In this document: positions 42,488 to 52,378 of the stretch, piece after piece
Layout of the letters: every line of letters starts with the position of its first letter
Position numbering within the stretch: position 1 is the first letter of the stretch
Assembly: GCA_037042915.1 (NCBI GenBank)
Contig: CM073195.1
Coordinates: 3,348,001-3,412,000, forward strand
DNA from: Auricularia sp. M13
Taxonomy: Eukaryota > Basidiomycota > Agaricomycetes > Auriculariales > Auriculariaceae
DNA: 64,000 nucleotides
Direction of reading: 5' to 3'
Translations under genes and position numbers: made by a program
Notes under the pieces: generated by a model
The model's input: only the letters and a program-made list of their open reading frames with translations
Told to the model about the DNA's origin: nothing
Database searches by the model: none

Positions 42488-42614
42488 AGGACAAGGCCTT
42501 CTCGCGCAAGTATTTGTGGCGGTGTTGAGCCGCTACTGTTCAAGAAAGGTGAGAATCTTTACGTGTTCGTGAGCCGTAATCCGATGTTCATACACTGCCA
42601 TCTGGCCGTCTAAT

Positions 42615-43895
42615 TCAGACCGTAGCTCTTTCCGGGAGCCAGATGGCCTCGATGATGCAGGTGCGGCTGCCCTGGGGCCGTGTGACGCCGTAAAATTTGA
42701 AGCGAGGATCAGCCTTCTGGAAGAGTTCCGCGTAGTCGTCCTTTGCGCGCTCGCGAGCGTTGAGCAACTGCAACATGGCCATGTCCATCGTCCTGATAAT
42801 TTTCTCGTCCCAAGGATCCTCCGTTCCCGGCTCGGGCAAGATGTTCTCATTGATGAGAATGCGCGAACCAGGCTTTAGGGCGGGGATGAGGCATTTGAGC
42901 ATCTTCTCGCAGTACTTATCGGACCAGTTGTGGAAGATCCAGCGGAATAGATAGACATCGGCACCGTGGACAGGCTGTTCTGTAAAAAAATCGTGGGCCT
43001 GGAACTCGATGCGATTGGCGAATTCCGGGGGGATGTGCGCGGGACCGTCCGCAACAGTTTTCGGGAGGTCTTGTACGACGAAGCGGAGGTCCGGAAACCG
43101 CTTAGCCAGCGCCACGGGGACGAAGCCATGCGATCCTCCGACATCGACGACCGTCGCGCTCCCAAGGGTCTCCCAAGGGTACCCGTTCACGAGGTAGTCG
43201 ACCTCGTAGCCTTCCCCACTCGTGAGGGACTGCATCGCACGGCCAAAGCGCTTCGCACGCGCCGGATTGCGGCCAATCTCGACGAACATGGGCACATCGG
43301 TATTCCAGGCCAACGAAAAGCCGCACTGCGTCGGCTCCTGGGACGCCGGCCATTTCTCCATGGCGTCCACGGTGCGTGCTGCCGCGGGGAAGAAGTCGGA
43401 TGTATTGACCCCAACCCAATCATTGAGCGTGACGTTTTCGAGCAAGGCTCGAGACGCTGCAGTGTGTGCAACATAGCCTGGCCGCGGCTCACGAAAGATT
43501 CTGTTGGTGATTGCATGGCGCACAATGCGCTTGAGGTTGACCACGTCGACGTTGGAAAATTTAGCAAGCTCCTCGAACGAGATTTCGCCCTCCACGGGTA
43601 CCGCCTGGGCCAAGCGGAAGTGATACACCGCCTGGAGACTGAGATTGTCATTGAAACTCCAGCTGAGCCAGCGAACGCTTTCGGTCGGCCCGACCATCAG
43701 GTCATGGAGCTCCTGCGTTGCATTGATAACAGCACGGCGCGCTTGTTGTATCTCCGTGTTAGTTGCTGGAACCGGGAAGTCGAGCGGCGCTTGGGGATCG
43801 AAGGAGACATCTGCAAGGCCATGGGCGGCAAAATAGTGTTCGATTTTCGCCGTCTCGGCTTGGATTATGGTCGTGAGCTCGCTCAGACGCGACAT
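42615..43895 (-). CDS. Class I SAM-dependent O-methyltransferase (family 2)
   Basis: A single exon of 426 residues. N-terminal helical dimerisation domain (~10-190) is followed by the SAM fold: DVGGSHGFVPVALAKRF at 251-267 (glycine-rich loop), FVVQDLPKTV (acidic residue that binds SAM ribose), QAHDFFTEQPV, and RWIFHNWSDKYC with His322 as the expected catalytic base. PALKPGSRILINE follows as the usual strand. This is the type that methylates phenolic hydroxyls in fungal secondary metabolism and in aromatic compound detoxification. No biosynthetic core enzyme is next to it, so I do not infer a cluster. It is convergent with the gene on its left. Confidence 0.93.
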   Translation of the reverse strand: MSRLSELTTIIQAETAKIEHYFAAHGLADVSFDPQAPLDFPVPATNTEIQQARRAVINATQELHDLMVGPTESVRWLSWSFNDNLSLQAVYHFRLAQAVPVEGEISFEELAKFSNVDVVNLKRIVRHAITNRIFREPRPGYVAHTAASRALLENVTLNDWVGVNTSDFFPAAARTVDAMEKWPASQEPTQCGFSLAWNTDVPMFVEIGRNPARAKRFGRAMQSLTSGEGYEVDYLVNGYPWETLGSATVVDVGGSHGFVPVALAKRFPDLRFVVQDLPKTVADGPAHIPPEFANRIEFQAHDFFTEQPVHGADVYLFRWIFHNWSDKYCEKMLKCLIPALKPGSRILINENILPEPGTEDPWDEKIIRTMDMAMLQLLNARERAKDDYAELFQKADPRFKFYGVTRPQGSRTCIIEAIWLPERATV

Positions 43896-44497
43896 GCCAA
43901 GCTCCTGCAGTTACTAGCCTTGCTTGCGAGGGAGAAGAGAGAAGTCGGAGGAAACTCCGTGGGGCGATGCAATGAGCACGGAACTTCGGTCTTGTGTGCC
44001 GGTTCTGTCAATGACAGGAACAACAGGGCCTCTAACTGTGATAATATCATCCCCAACAATTTCTATGGCCTTATTCAAGTACCCTCGGAACGCGGGAAGG
44101 AAGGAAGGAAGACCTATTCCAGCTTGAAGTGCCTCTACACGCGGAAATTTTCAACGATTGTTGCAAATACAAAAAACAAATGCCGTCCATAAGTTAGAAT
44201 CCGCCTTGGACGAAGTACGCAAATATGTTGGCTATTTTTCTCTCTTTTTCTGGCCTTCCTGGCGACGACACACCCGCAATTGTACATAATGCATTTGAGG
44301 CAAGACTTGGATGTTGAATTGTAATAAGACGGGGGGTATTGTCCGTTAAGTGTTCAAACAGTGGTCATGGTGACAATGAGGAGAGTCGGGCCAAGTATGT
44401 GAGAGAAGAGGAGAGGAGTGTTCGTTTTTCCCTTGGTTTTTCCCGTTGAGATTTCAAATGGTTATGGCAAAGTTAGGGTTGGTATCATGCAAATTGA
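43896..44497. other. Intergenic
   Basis: 602 bp between the O-methyltransferase start and the stop of the next minus-strand gene. It contains simple purine- and T-rich stretches only. Confidence 0.5.
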
Positions 44498-45414
44498 TTA
44501 AGCGCTTGTAATAGAGAAAGGCTCGCTGTGGTTGTCGTAATATCCAAACACTACGTCGATGGTAAGAGACAGAAGAAAAGGTGACGGGGAAAGACGACGA
44601 ACAGGTGATCTGGTATGTACCAGCCGTTGTGTTCTTCGGGATAGTAACCTCTTGTCTTCCGGTAGACAGATCAAAGGCCGGTGTGGAAATACGCACTGCG
44701 AGTAAGAAAATCTCAGCAAAATCCTCGTGGTGGGAAAATGCATACCGGTATTTTCACACTCGGTTGCATCGACCGTGCGCTTGTGGCAAAGGAAGATCGC
44801 ACCCTGGTTCTCGATGTCGGCCGGGGCATTCGCAGTAGACCAGGTCACATTATGAGTCGAGCCGGCTTTCCAAGTAGTACCCCTGTAGGGATACAGCACG
44901 GGAGGATAGCCCCAGAACACTGGTTTGGTGGCCGTGATGGTGAACTGCGGGCCAAAGTTGCCAGAATCACCGAACACTGAACGAATTGATGAGAAGTTCC
45001 ACGGAGGACCCATTTGTGACGCACAGACGATGCGATAGTCAGTGCCCGGCTGGATGTCAGTGGGAATGGTGATTTCTTGACGCCCGCTTCGAAGGTCGAA
45101 GCCCTGTGCGAGAGTGTCTACATTTTATTGAGAAACGGCAAGGAGAATGTAGATACGACTCAACGGTTCGTAATCGTAAGACCGCTCTTGCGAAGATAGA
45201 TGGCGCCTTTGTTTGATATCTGATTCTCCGGCGGCGCACCCGTCACGTTCCAGGTAACATTGTGAGTCTGACCGAGAGTCCAAACCGTGCCACCCGCCGG
45301 GTAAAGCACCTGCGGGTCGTACACCACACGTTTCTCGACGTTGGAGGCCAGTGGACTGGCGGCGCAAGTTGCAGCGAGGGCAAAGAGTGCAGCGGACGTC
45401 GTGAATGATTTCAT
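44498..45414 (-). CDS. Small secreted protein with two Kre9-like domains in tandem
   Basis: Exons complement(join(44498..44550,44603..44695,44758..44976,45025..45117,45165..45414)) encode 235 residues. A signal peptide (MKSFTTSAALFALAATCAAS) is followed by two copies of a Kre9/Knh1-type N-terminal domain found in Ser/Thr-rich cell-surface proteins: LYPAGGTVWTLGQTHNVTW...FDLRSGRQEITIP...FGDSGNFGPQFTI and LYPYRGTTWKAGSTHNVTW...FDLSTGRQEVTIP...FGYYDNHSEPFSI. The two copies have introns at matching positions and both central exons are 93 nt, so the second copy arose by duplication including the introns. No C-terminal GPI-type tail follows the second domain. It may act in cell-wall beta-glucan assembly, but function is unproved. 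Confidence 0.78.
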
Positions 45415-45453
45415 GGCTGAACCGGATCGGTACAATGCATGGCCAACTTCAAG

Positions 45454-45462
45454 CTTTATATA
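45454..45462 (-). promoter_or_regulatory. TATA box of the Kre9-like gene
   Basis: On the minus strand TATATAAAG lies 40-48 bases upstream of the ATG at 45414, an ideal TATA sequence and distance. Confidence 0.6.
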
Positions 45463-45690
45463 CCGTCAGGCTGCCGCGCGCCAGGCTCTGGCAGTGTGAC
45501 GCTGGCAACATTCGGGCCGAATGACGTGCGTCAATGCGCGCGCGATCGCCCTCCGCGGCGAAGATCCCCACGCTCCGCCAGAAGTATTCGCCGCAAACAA
45601 AGTTATTTTTGCTGGAGTTGCGCGAAGAAGGACATAAATAGAATTACAGAGCCCCTAGAGTAGGATGGTGAGGGCACCAGAACAGTGTTG

Positions 45691-46596
45691 TTATGGGACC
45701 CAATAATCCATGGTCTGGAAGTCGATACACGGTGGAGGGCGCGGCAGTGAGCCCACAGGCTTCAGTTCCAAGGCGGGAACGCCTGAACGAAAGATGTCGT
45801 GCATGTGATACATGGTGTGGTACCAAACTGTCTGCTCAGGCTCGGGATAGTCGCTCCAGTAAGTGTCTGCCGCAAGATATACGCGTCGGTCGCCGGTCTC
45901 TTGAAATAGTGGGTAGAGATGGTCGCTGAACAGCGGGTCCACAATAAACAGCGCGCGCTCGAGTTTGGCTAGGGAGAGCAGCGCGCGAAGGAAGTCGCGC
46001 ACAAATCGCGAGGCCACCATCTTCCCGTGGTAGCCCACCTCCAGCAACGCGCTGAAGTAGCGCAGCCGGGGGAACGTCTCGGGGGTGATAGCCCGCGGCG
46101 TGAAGGGCTCCTGCAGGCCGGGCACGTGCAGCCGCTCGAGGTTGACGAAGTAGCCCTCGCTGTGCGGCCGCGCGCGCGAGACGTCCGGCCAGTACACGCC
46201 CGGGGAGAGGCAGAACAGCGTGCGGTAGCTGCGGCGCGTCGCACAGAGGTCGAAGAGGATGTGTGCGTTGGTTTGCACCGAAAGCAGGTTGGGACACGCG
46301 TCGATGATGCGCGCCGCGAGCCGTTCGTCGAACAGGTCACCGCCCTCGGTCGAGAGGCTGCGCACACGCGAGAACAGCGAACGCGACGACGCGTAGCGCC
46401 TGATCAGCAGTCGCCCGAAGCGTTGCAGCTGCTTTTCAGTTGTTAGGCTCACGACGCGGTACAGCACGTCCGTCGCCGCGTCTCCGACTTTGTGGCTCGT
46501 CAGCGCGAGCCGGAGTAGCGGGCAGTCGCGGCATGGGATTAAATAGTCAAAAATCAGGATAAGCAGCTCATGGGGAAGCTCCTCTAGCTGGCCCAT
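45691..46596 (-). CDS. F-box-type protein, copy flanking the wax synthase gene (left)
   Basis: A single exon of 301 residues. The N-terminus LEELPHELLILIFDYLIP resembles an F-box first helix, followed by LALTSHKVGDAATDVLYRVVSL, the second F-box-like helix. The rest is LRR-like (IIDACPNLLSVQT, LERLHVPGL, FPRLRYFSAL, LRALLSLAKLERALF). It ends with DIFRSGVPALELKPVGSL. The gene at 48964..49926 shares the same motifs in the same order (VLYRVVTL, AIDACPNLVVLQT, LERLHVPAL, DIFLAGVPAMSLKPIGAL). Such proteins are candidate substrate receptors of SCF ubiquitin ligase; their target is unknown. Confidence 0.75.
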   Translation of the reverse strand: MGQLEELPHELLILIFDYLIPCRDCPLLRLALTSHKVGDAATDVLYRVVSLTTEKQLQRFGRLLIRRYASSRSLFSRVRSLSTEGGDLFDERLAARIIDACPNLLSVQTNAHILFDLCATRRSYRTLFCLSPGVYWPDVSRARPHSEGYFVNLERLHVPGLQEPFTPRAITPETFPRLRYFSALLEVGYHGKMVASRFVRDFLRALLSLAKLERALFIVDPLFSDHLYPLFQETGDRRVYLAADTYWSDYPEPEQTVWYHTMYHMHDIFRSGVPALELKPVGSLPRPPPCIDFQTMDYWVP

Positions 46597-47372
46597 GAAG
46601 TTGAAGTGGAAAGAGAGAAGAGCAGATTTTCAGGGACGACGTAAAACGGTCGGCGTGTCTTCCTCGGAACAACGCGGCGCGTCTATCCATCCATCCTTTC
46701 GGCGCCCGCAGTAGATTTAGAGTTCGTACCTGTAAACTAAGTAACATGTGCACGCTGGCAAGAGCATTCAGGCCACATGATTTCATGGCTGACAGTCACA
46801 GCTGATGATGATGATACTTCAGTGAGTTCCGCTACAGAGAGTGAGGTGGGAAGCTTTAGAATCAATTAATTATTCTGGCTTTTCCCATCTCCGACTGAGT
46901 TTTGCGGACTGAGGGGAATTCCGATTGCTCCGACAGATTTTGCGGCCGAGAGAATGTCCGATATCACCGTCACCGGCAACAGGTCGACTTTATCGAACCG
47001 CAAATTTTTCTTTTGTACGGAAGCCAAAGAAGGCACTTTTGCCTCGCAAAACTCCTCAATCTGACGCTTTAGGGGTAACCACGATGTTCAGAGAAAATAA
47101 AAGGTTAATATTTCATGGCACCTGGGATTGGGAAGTGAGTGAACTCTCGAAGGTTTTCCAGCACGCCAAAGTTGTCCTTTCCCAGACCATTTGGAAAAAC
47201 CGCTGTGAGTTCAGTCCGAGATGTCAATCGTGGTCAAGTCAAATTAGTGCCTTAGAGTTGTATCCTTCCTGTACAAGCAACTGTGGTACATGCTACAATT
47301 TTCAAGCTTCGGTGTGGTGTCTATGTGCAAGAGGGTTGACGGGATGTTGTGTGCGATTCGAAGAGTCCATCG
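46597..47372. other. Intergenic
   Basis: 776 bp, AT-rich, between an F-box gene start and the stop of the acyltransferase gene. No gene seen. Confidence 0.5.
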
Positions 47373-48764
47373 TCATGCGAACAAATGCCACGCGCGTTTC
47401 ACGAGCGGAAAGACGATTAGGCGGGCAGGACTGAGCAAGGGCGGTATAATCATGCCGCCCGCCAGCCCGCGCCGATGCCATGAGTCGACGAGCGGTTGGC
47501 CGAGGACGAAGATGGTGAAGTATACCCATAAGCGGCCGGGCCATCCGCCTACGCGGTGGCCGGTGACCTTGCGCCAGATGTTCTCGAGGATGACCAGCAG
47601 ACCGTGGCCGAAGAAGAAGAGGAAGACGCGGCCGTCGAGGCCGTTGCCCATGGCGTACATGCCGAGATCGTGGAACGCGCCGCTCGCGGCAAAGCTGCCG
47701 AGCACGATGCCCACGCGGCCGAAGAGCAGACCAAGCGGGTAGCCGCCGCAGACCAGGAAAGTCTGCCGCAGGAGCTGGTGCCAGCGCCGCGCCCAGAACT
47801 CGTGCAGCGACATCGCCTCCCACGGCGCGTCCCACACCGGCGGCCAGGACTCGGGCGAGTGCCGGAGGAAGGCGACGGCGATGAGAGTCAGGAGGTCGTA
47901 GCACATCTGGAAACCCGCGACGAACGCAAATCCTGTGCAGGAGTGTAGCAGCGTGCTGACTGCGTACCGCTTGAGCGGCGGGAGGTCTGAGTAGAATATG
48001 CTGCCTCCCGTGGGTTGGTTGACGCCTGGCCAGAGCTTCAGAAAGGCTTCGAGATGGTCCAGAATAAGGAAAGACAGGATCATGCTCTTCGCCGTAGCGC
48101 GAAGGAATGCCTTGCGTTCGAGTGGACGCGTGTGGGCTGGCACATGGAGGCCGGTGCCTGCGCGTGCGTCAGTGCAATGGCGCGTGGACTGCAGATCGCT
48201 TACCCGTGCCAAAGTCCCAGCCAATGCCACGGACGGCGCACAGGAGTTCAATCGCGTCTCGGAGGCCGACAAACGCGCCCCAGGACCGATGCGGCTTCCG
48301 AACCGACTGCACGCGCTCAACGGCGGGCGTCGACTGCCCGCCCAGCACCGTCTCGCCAATCTTGAAGCGGCCGCGCGGGGTAAACGAGAATTCTATCGCA
48401 CGCGCGACGGCGTAGACGCCCAGAAGGCCTTTGAAGTAATCGAAAACTTGCCATTAGCGTTGCCAAAGCTGACTAGCACACGACCACAACCGCGCATACC
48501 TAATGCCCAATTGTACTCGTTGGCGGCAAGCGGCGTAAAATAATACGCAAAGAATACGCGTGTCGTGCCCAGCAGCACCAGCGGGAACACCAGCAGCCGC
48601 AACACCCACGTGTCCGGCCGCCGTGCGAGATACGACACCATCAGCAGCGGCGCAAACGGCGTAAGCAGCACCCAGAAATTGTTCAATGAAATGGCTGTGC
48701 GGTCCTTAGGGTAGGGCACTATCCAGTCGTGGTACCATCGTTCTACGTCCTCGAGCTTGATCAT
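47373..48764 (-). CDS. Wax synthase / MBOAT-type acyltransferase
   Basis: Exons complement(join(47373..48157,48204..48446,48500..48764)) encode 430 residues. Several hydrophobic helices (for example FWVLLTPFAPLLMV, LLRLLVFPLVLLG, FAFVAGFQMCYDLLTLIAVA) show an integral membrane protein. The family signature is present: SLHEFWARRWHQLLRQ followed by GSFAASGAFHDLG, whose His is the expected catalytic residue, then FFFGHGLLVILENIW. Fungal members acylate alcohols or terpenoid cores in the ER. The protein is framed by two related F-box genes on the same strand. Substrate cannot be named. Confidence 0.85.
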
Positions 48765-48963
48765 TGACAGTCGTAAGCTGGTCGTAAGTAAGTGTGACTC
48801 GCATCATTCCGTCATAGACGCGCTACACAGCGGCACGCATTTTTCAAGCTACACACTGACATTTTTCAGTTTCATAGGTTCCCAAAGGTGGTACATGGTG
48901 TAGGCCAAGAACATAGGTCATCTCTTGTCGTGAATCGAGGAAAAGGCATCAGAAAACAGTCCT

Positions 48964-49926
48964 TCAAAATTTCCAAAGCCCAACCAAGCTTCCTTCGAAG
49001 TATTTAGGCGGCTGGTCGAGGGCACCAATGGGCTTGAGAGACATCGCAGGGACTCCAGCGAGGAATATATCGCGAATATGATATACGGTGAAACTCCAAG
49101 AGTACGTTGCTGTGCCGGCGCCCCTTGTGTCCTCGTACTCGCAGCCAGCCATGGTAATATGTATCCGCGTGTCTTTGAATTTCTGAAGTGCTGAAACAAG
49201 CTTGGAGTCCGTAGATTTTGAGTGCAGAGCGAGTACGACGCGCTCCATCTTGGGAAGCGCGAGCAATGCGCGGAGGCCTTTCCGCAGAACGATGTCCGAT
49301 GGTAATGCTAAGGAGTAGCGCATGAGGTCGCCGATTCCTGTGCTGAGGATTTTGAGGTTTGGGAAGTTAGATGCGGAGAAAACGTAGCAGATGTGTTTGG
49401 GTGATGGCGCGGTATAGAAGAGCGCTGGGACGTGTAGCCTCTCGAGAGCAGAAAACTTGGAAGCGGATATGTCGAAGAAGATAGAATCGGCCGACCCTTG
49501 AAGGATGAGCGTGCGGATGCGACCACGGCCCAACCATTTCGCGCTCTTCAGAGCAACGGTCGCGCTAGTTTGTAACACGACCAAGTTCGGGCATGCGTCA
49601 ATCGCCCTCGAAAGAAGCTTTTGATCCACTGAAATTGTGGTGAAGATCGTGGTTCGGGCTGGCGGTGTCGACAGACAGCGGACAAGAGCGAGCGGCGAGG
49701 ACCTCCGCGCCTTGCGGCGTCGACGTGGCGCCTTCATGAGGGCCGCAAAGACTTTGACTTGTGCTCTAGTTTTGAGCGTAACGACGCGGTATAGTACCTC
49801 CATGGCGGCATCGCTAACCACGCGACAGGTAAGCGAAAGACTCCGCAAAGTTAGGTCGCCCGCCTCGATGCGATAATCGAACGCCATGACCAAGATTTCG
49901 TGCGGAAAGTCCAATATTTTCCGCAT
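48964..49926 (-). CDS. F-box-type protein, copy flanking the wax synthase gene (right)
   Basis: One exon of 320 residues; the start MRKILDFPHEILVMAFDY is chosen from alignment with the paralogue at 45691..46596, although the frame remains open 94 codons upstream into the EAF6 promoter and gene. Shared features are SLTCRVVSDAAMEVLYRVVTLKT, AIDACPNLVVLQT, LERLHVPAL, FPNLKILSTG, LRALLALPKMERVVL and the C-terminal DIFLAGVPAMSLKPIGAL. It is head-to-head with EAF6 across about 160 bp. The F-box is degenerate in sequence but in the right place. Its target is unknown. Confidence 0.75.
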   Translation of the reverse strand: MRKILDFPHEILVMAFDYRIEAGDLTLRSLSLTCRVVSDAAMEVLYRVVTLKTRAQVKVFAALMKAPRRRRKARRSSPLALVRCLSTPPARTTIFTTISVDQKLLSRAIDACPNLVVLQTSATVALKSAKWLGRGRIRTLILQGSADSIFFDISASKFSALERLHVPALFYTAPSPKHICYVFSASNFPNLKILSTGIGDLMRYSLALPSDIVLRKGLRALLALPKMERVVLALHSKSTDSKLVSALQKFKDTRIHITMAGCEYEDTRGAGTATYSWSFTVYHIRDIFLAGVPAMSLKPIGALDQPPKYFEGSLVGLWKF

Positions 49927-50086
49927 ATTTGTGCGAGACGACTGTGGGAAAGATCGACCTATCGGGGATTGTGAGGGACAAGAGCTGGCAAGGAGCGGAA
50001 CAAAAGCTGAGTCCGAACCGCGCGAGTCGAATTCGGCAGCCACCGGCTTGGTTCCGCATCTCCCCTCCGTACCACGACGTTCCGCC

Positions 50087-50666
50087 ATGGCTGACCAGCA
50101 GGACGCGCGGCTGCAATACGAGGCCGCGCGTAAGACGCTGATAGAAGCTATGCAGAAGAAACGCGCGGCAGACAAAGCTCTTGTGCGTGCAGAATTCCTG
50201 ATAATCATACGGTTTCGTTATGTTAAATTTCATGTAGATCGCCATTGAAGTTCAAATATACAATTTTGAGGGCTCCTACCTTGCCGAGACCGCTCAGCAT
50301 AACGGCGGAAATATCATACAGGGCTTTGATGGCTATCTCAAGAACCAGGCGACGACGCGGCGCCGGCCAGAGCCTGGCGACGCTGACCGCATATTTTCCA
50401 ACAGCTCTGCGACGTACCGTGATGTACGTCGGCCACCGCTTCCATTACATGCAAACTGATGGTGCTTTGCGCAGTCTCTCGACGCACACGAAGACGGTCA
50501 GGATTCTGCAGATGACCTGCCCAGTGTCACCGCAAAGCGCGATCGCGGGGCGTCGCGCAAGCGACGCGCAACCCTTGGAGCTCGGGATACGGCAAGCGGA
50601 GATGAAGTCGAAGTCTCGAAAAGCGGTAGACCGACCAAGCGCGCTCGGACGGGTGGCGAAGAGTAG
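50087..50666 (+). CDS. EAF6: NuA4 histone acetyltransferase subunit Eaf6
   Basis: Three exons, 50087..50182, 50238..50423 and 50475..50666, encode 157 residues. Eaf6 is a small, mostly helical, coiled-coil subunit of NuA4/NuA3-type acetyltransferases acting on chromatin. The identifying region is IAIEVQIYNFEGSYLAETAQHNGGNIIQGFDGYLKNQ, which matches the conserved Eaf6 core (IYxFEGSYLxDTxxxGNIIxGFDGYL). A basic C-terminal tail rich in KR (KRRATLGARD, KSGRPTKRAR) probably directs nuclear import. Splice phases are all zero. It shares a short divergent promoter with the F-box gene on its left. Confidence 0.93.
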
Positions 50667-52378
50667 TTTCTGAAGCTGTATTTGACCTCCGGTACGCTCC
50701 ACTTCTTCCCAAATCTGCCAACTCGGAATTAAACGCAACCCCGTAGCGTTGTATTTTACCTGTTGTTATATTAGCTGCAAGTTGCGCTCTATTGGAAATT
50801 GATCAGGGACGTCTTGGTCTCAATGGTGGCCTCCTTCTTGTGCTCCTCCTCTGCCACACACCCATTATGAAGGTCGACAGCAACACCATTGTTCGCATGT
50901 TGAATAGGATGAAGTCCTCTTGTGGCCTGGCTACCGTGTGTATCCGACTTTGCTTCTCAGACTGCTCGTTGACAAGCAGGGGCTATTAGCACGATGAGAT
51001 CCTGGCTCATTTCAATATCAGATTTTATATTTCCAACCGAATATCGCGCGAGTTTTCCGAACGCGCGGAAGTCGGACATTCACGCTTGAAATATATCCTG
51101 AAGACTCTGAGGATCCCAAATGCCGTTCACCGGCGACGCCCGATAAGTTCCGAGATAAGTCCTCCGGACCGTTGAACACGTCGTAGGCGACCGATGAAGC
51201 CACTTGTAGCCTTCAGCTCTCGGAATATAACGTGTATGTAAATTCAAAAGCTTAATATAAAGTATAGAGCCATGAGGAGCAGTATACAGTGAAGTAGCAG
51301 CTCCAGATGGTGTCCGGCAGATAACTTCCTGCATGATATAATCCTACTGAAGTGTTGAAAGTGCATTTTCACATGGGAAATAAGCATATAAAGAAAGCTT
51401 GACTCGTATGACCGCTCCTGGCCATGTTGGAATGACTACTAAACGGGTTTCTTGCACTGCTACAGACGGCCTTGACATCTCTGATGTCAAAATACTTCCG
51501 GGGACCTGACCCCCGCAGAACAACCGAATGTCTCGTAGCACTCGCATCAAGCTCTGGCACACTTCAACATGGTTTAATGTGCTCATAGTGCGTTGGCTGT
51601 GCTTATAATGAGGCAAAAATGGCAGACTAATAACAGCCCTGACCCTCAGTGACCTGGTTCAGAATACACAAGAATCGTGAATGATCTCACCGACATTAGC
51701 CTCTCACCTCTCGTCCTTCGGTATATGGGGGTTTTAAAACATGCTCTACAAGATATGGTGGCCAGATTTCTTCACTGCTCCTTCAAAAGCTTTTTCTTCG
51801 TGGTAAACCTGTACTCCCGGCCGAAATTCAAAATTCCGCCTACCATTTCACCTTCATTCAGACTAAAGATAATTTTGTGTGCCCTAAACCAGGCTTATAG
51901 TAGAGCATAGGACTTAATCATTCGCCTGGACACTCTCTGTACAGGAGTTTGCCGACTGTTTTCATCCGGGCTCAACGGCATTTGGGATCCTCAAAGACTC
52001 CCAAAAAGTATCAAAGTTTTCATGAAAGCTTTCAGCAACGGGTCTATTTTTAGTTGTTTATAATTCGATGTCTTGGCACGGCCAAACGGTAAGCAACTCC
52101 CGATGCACCGCGCGAATCCTGTCCTCTCAGCTTGACTGGAAACAGTGAAAATATGCTGTTATATGCCGTTACCATTGAAGACAACGAGCAGCCATCGCTG
52201 GTGGTGGTTAGGACATCCTCTGAACAAGGCCCCGATCAAGAAATCGGCAATGCAATTGCGGATCTGATTGCGCCTGTCGTGACTGTCCTCGCCGGTGCGT
52301 GGTGGACTTTATCCATGTTTTACGGACATCTCTCCGCAGCAGTCGCTCTTTCCTTCGGTCACCTACCTTCCCTCAGTC
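50667..52378. other. Large AT-rich intergenic region
   Basis: 1.7 kb with lower GC than the flanks. I found no domain, tRNA, terminal inverted repeat or coding pattern. Short open frames are shadows or noise. It could be a decayed element or simply a spacer upstream of the GH79 gene. Confidence 0.4.

Noticed and set aside
50667-52378. Transposon relic in the AT-rich spacer
   Set aside because: No terminal repeats, target-site duplication or transposase-like codons could be seen; low GC alone is not enough.
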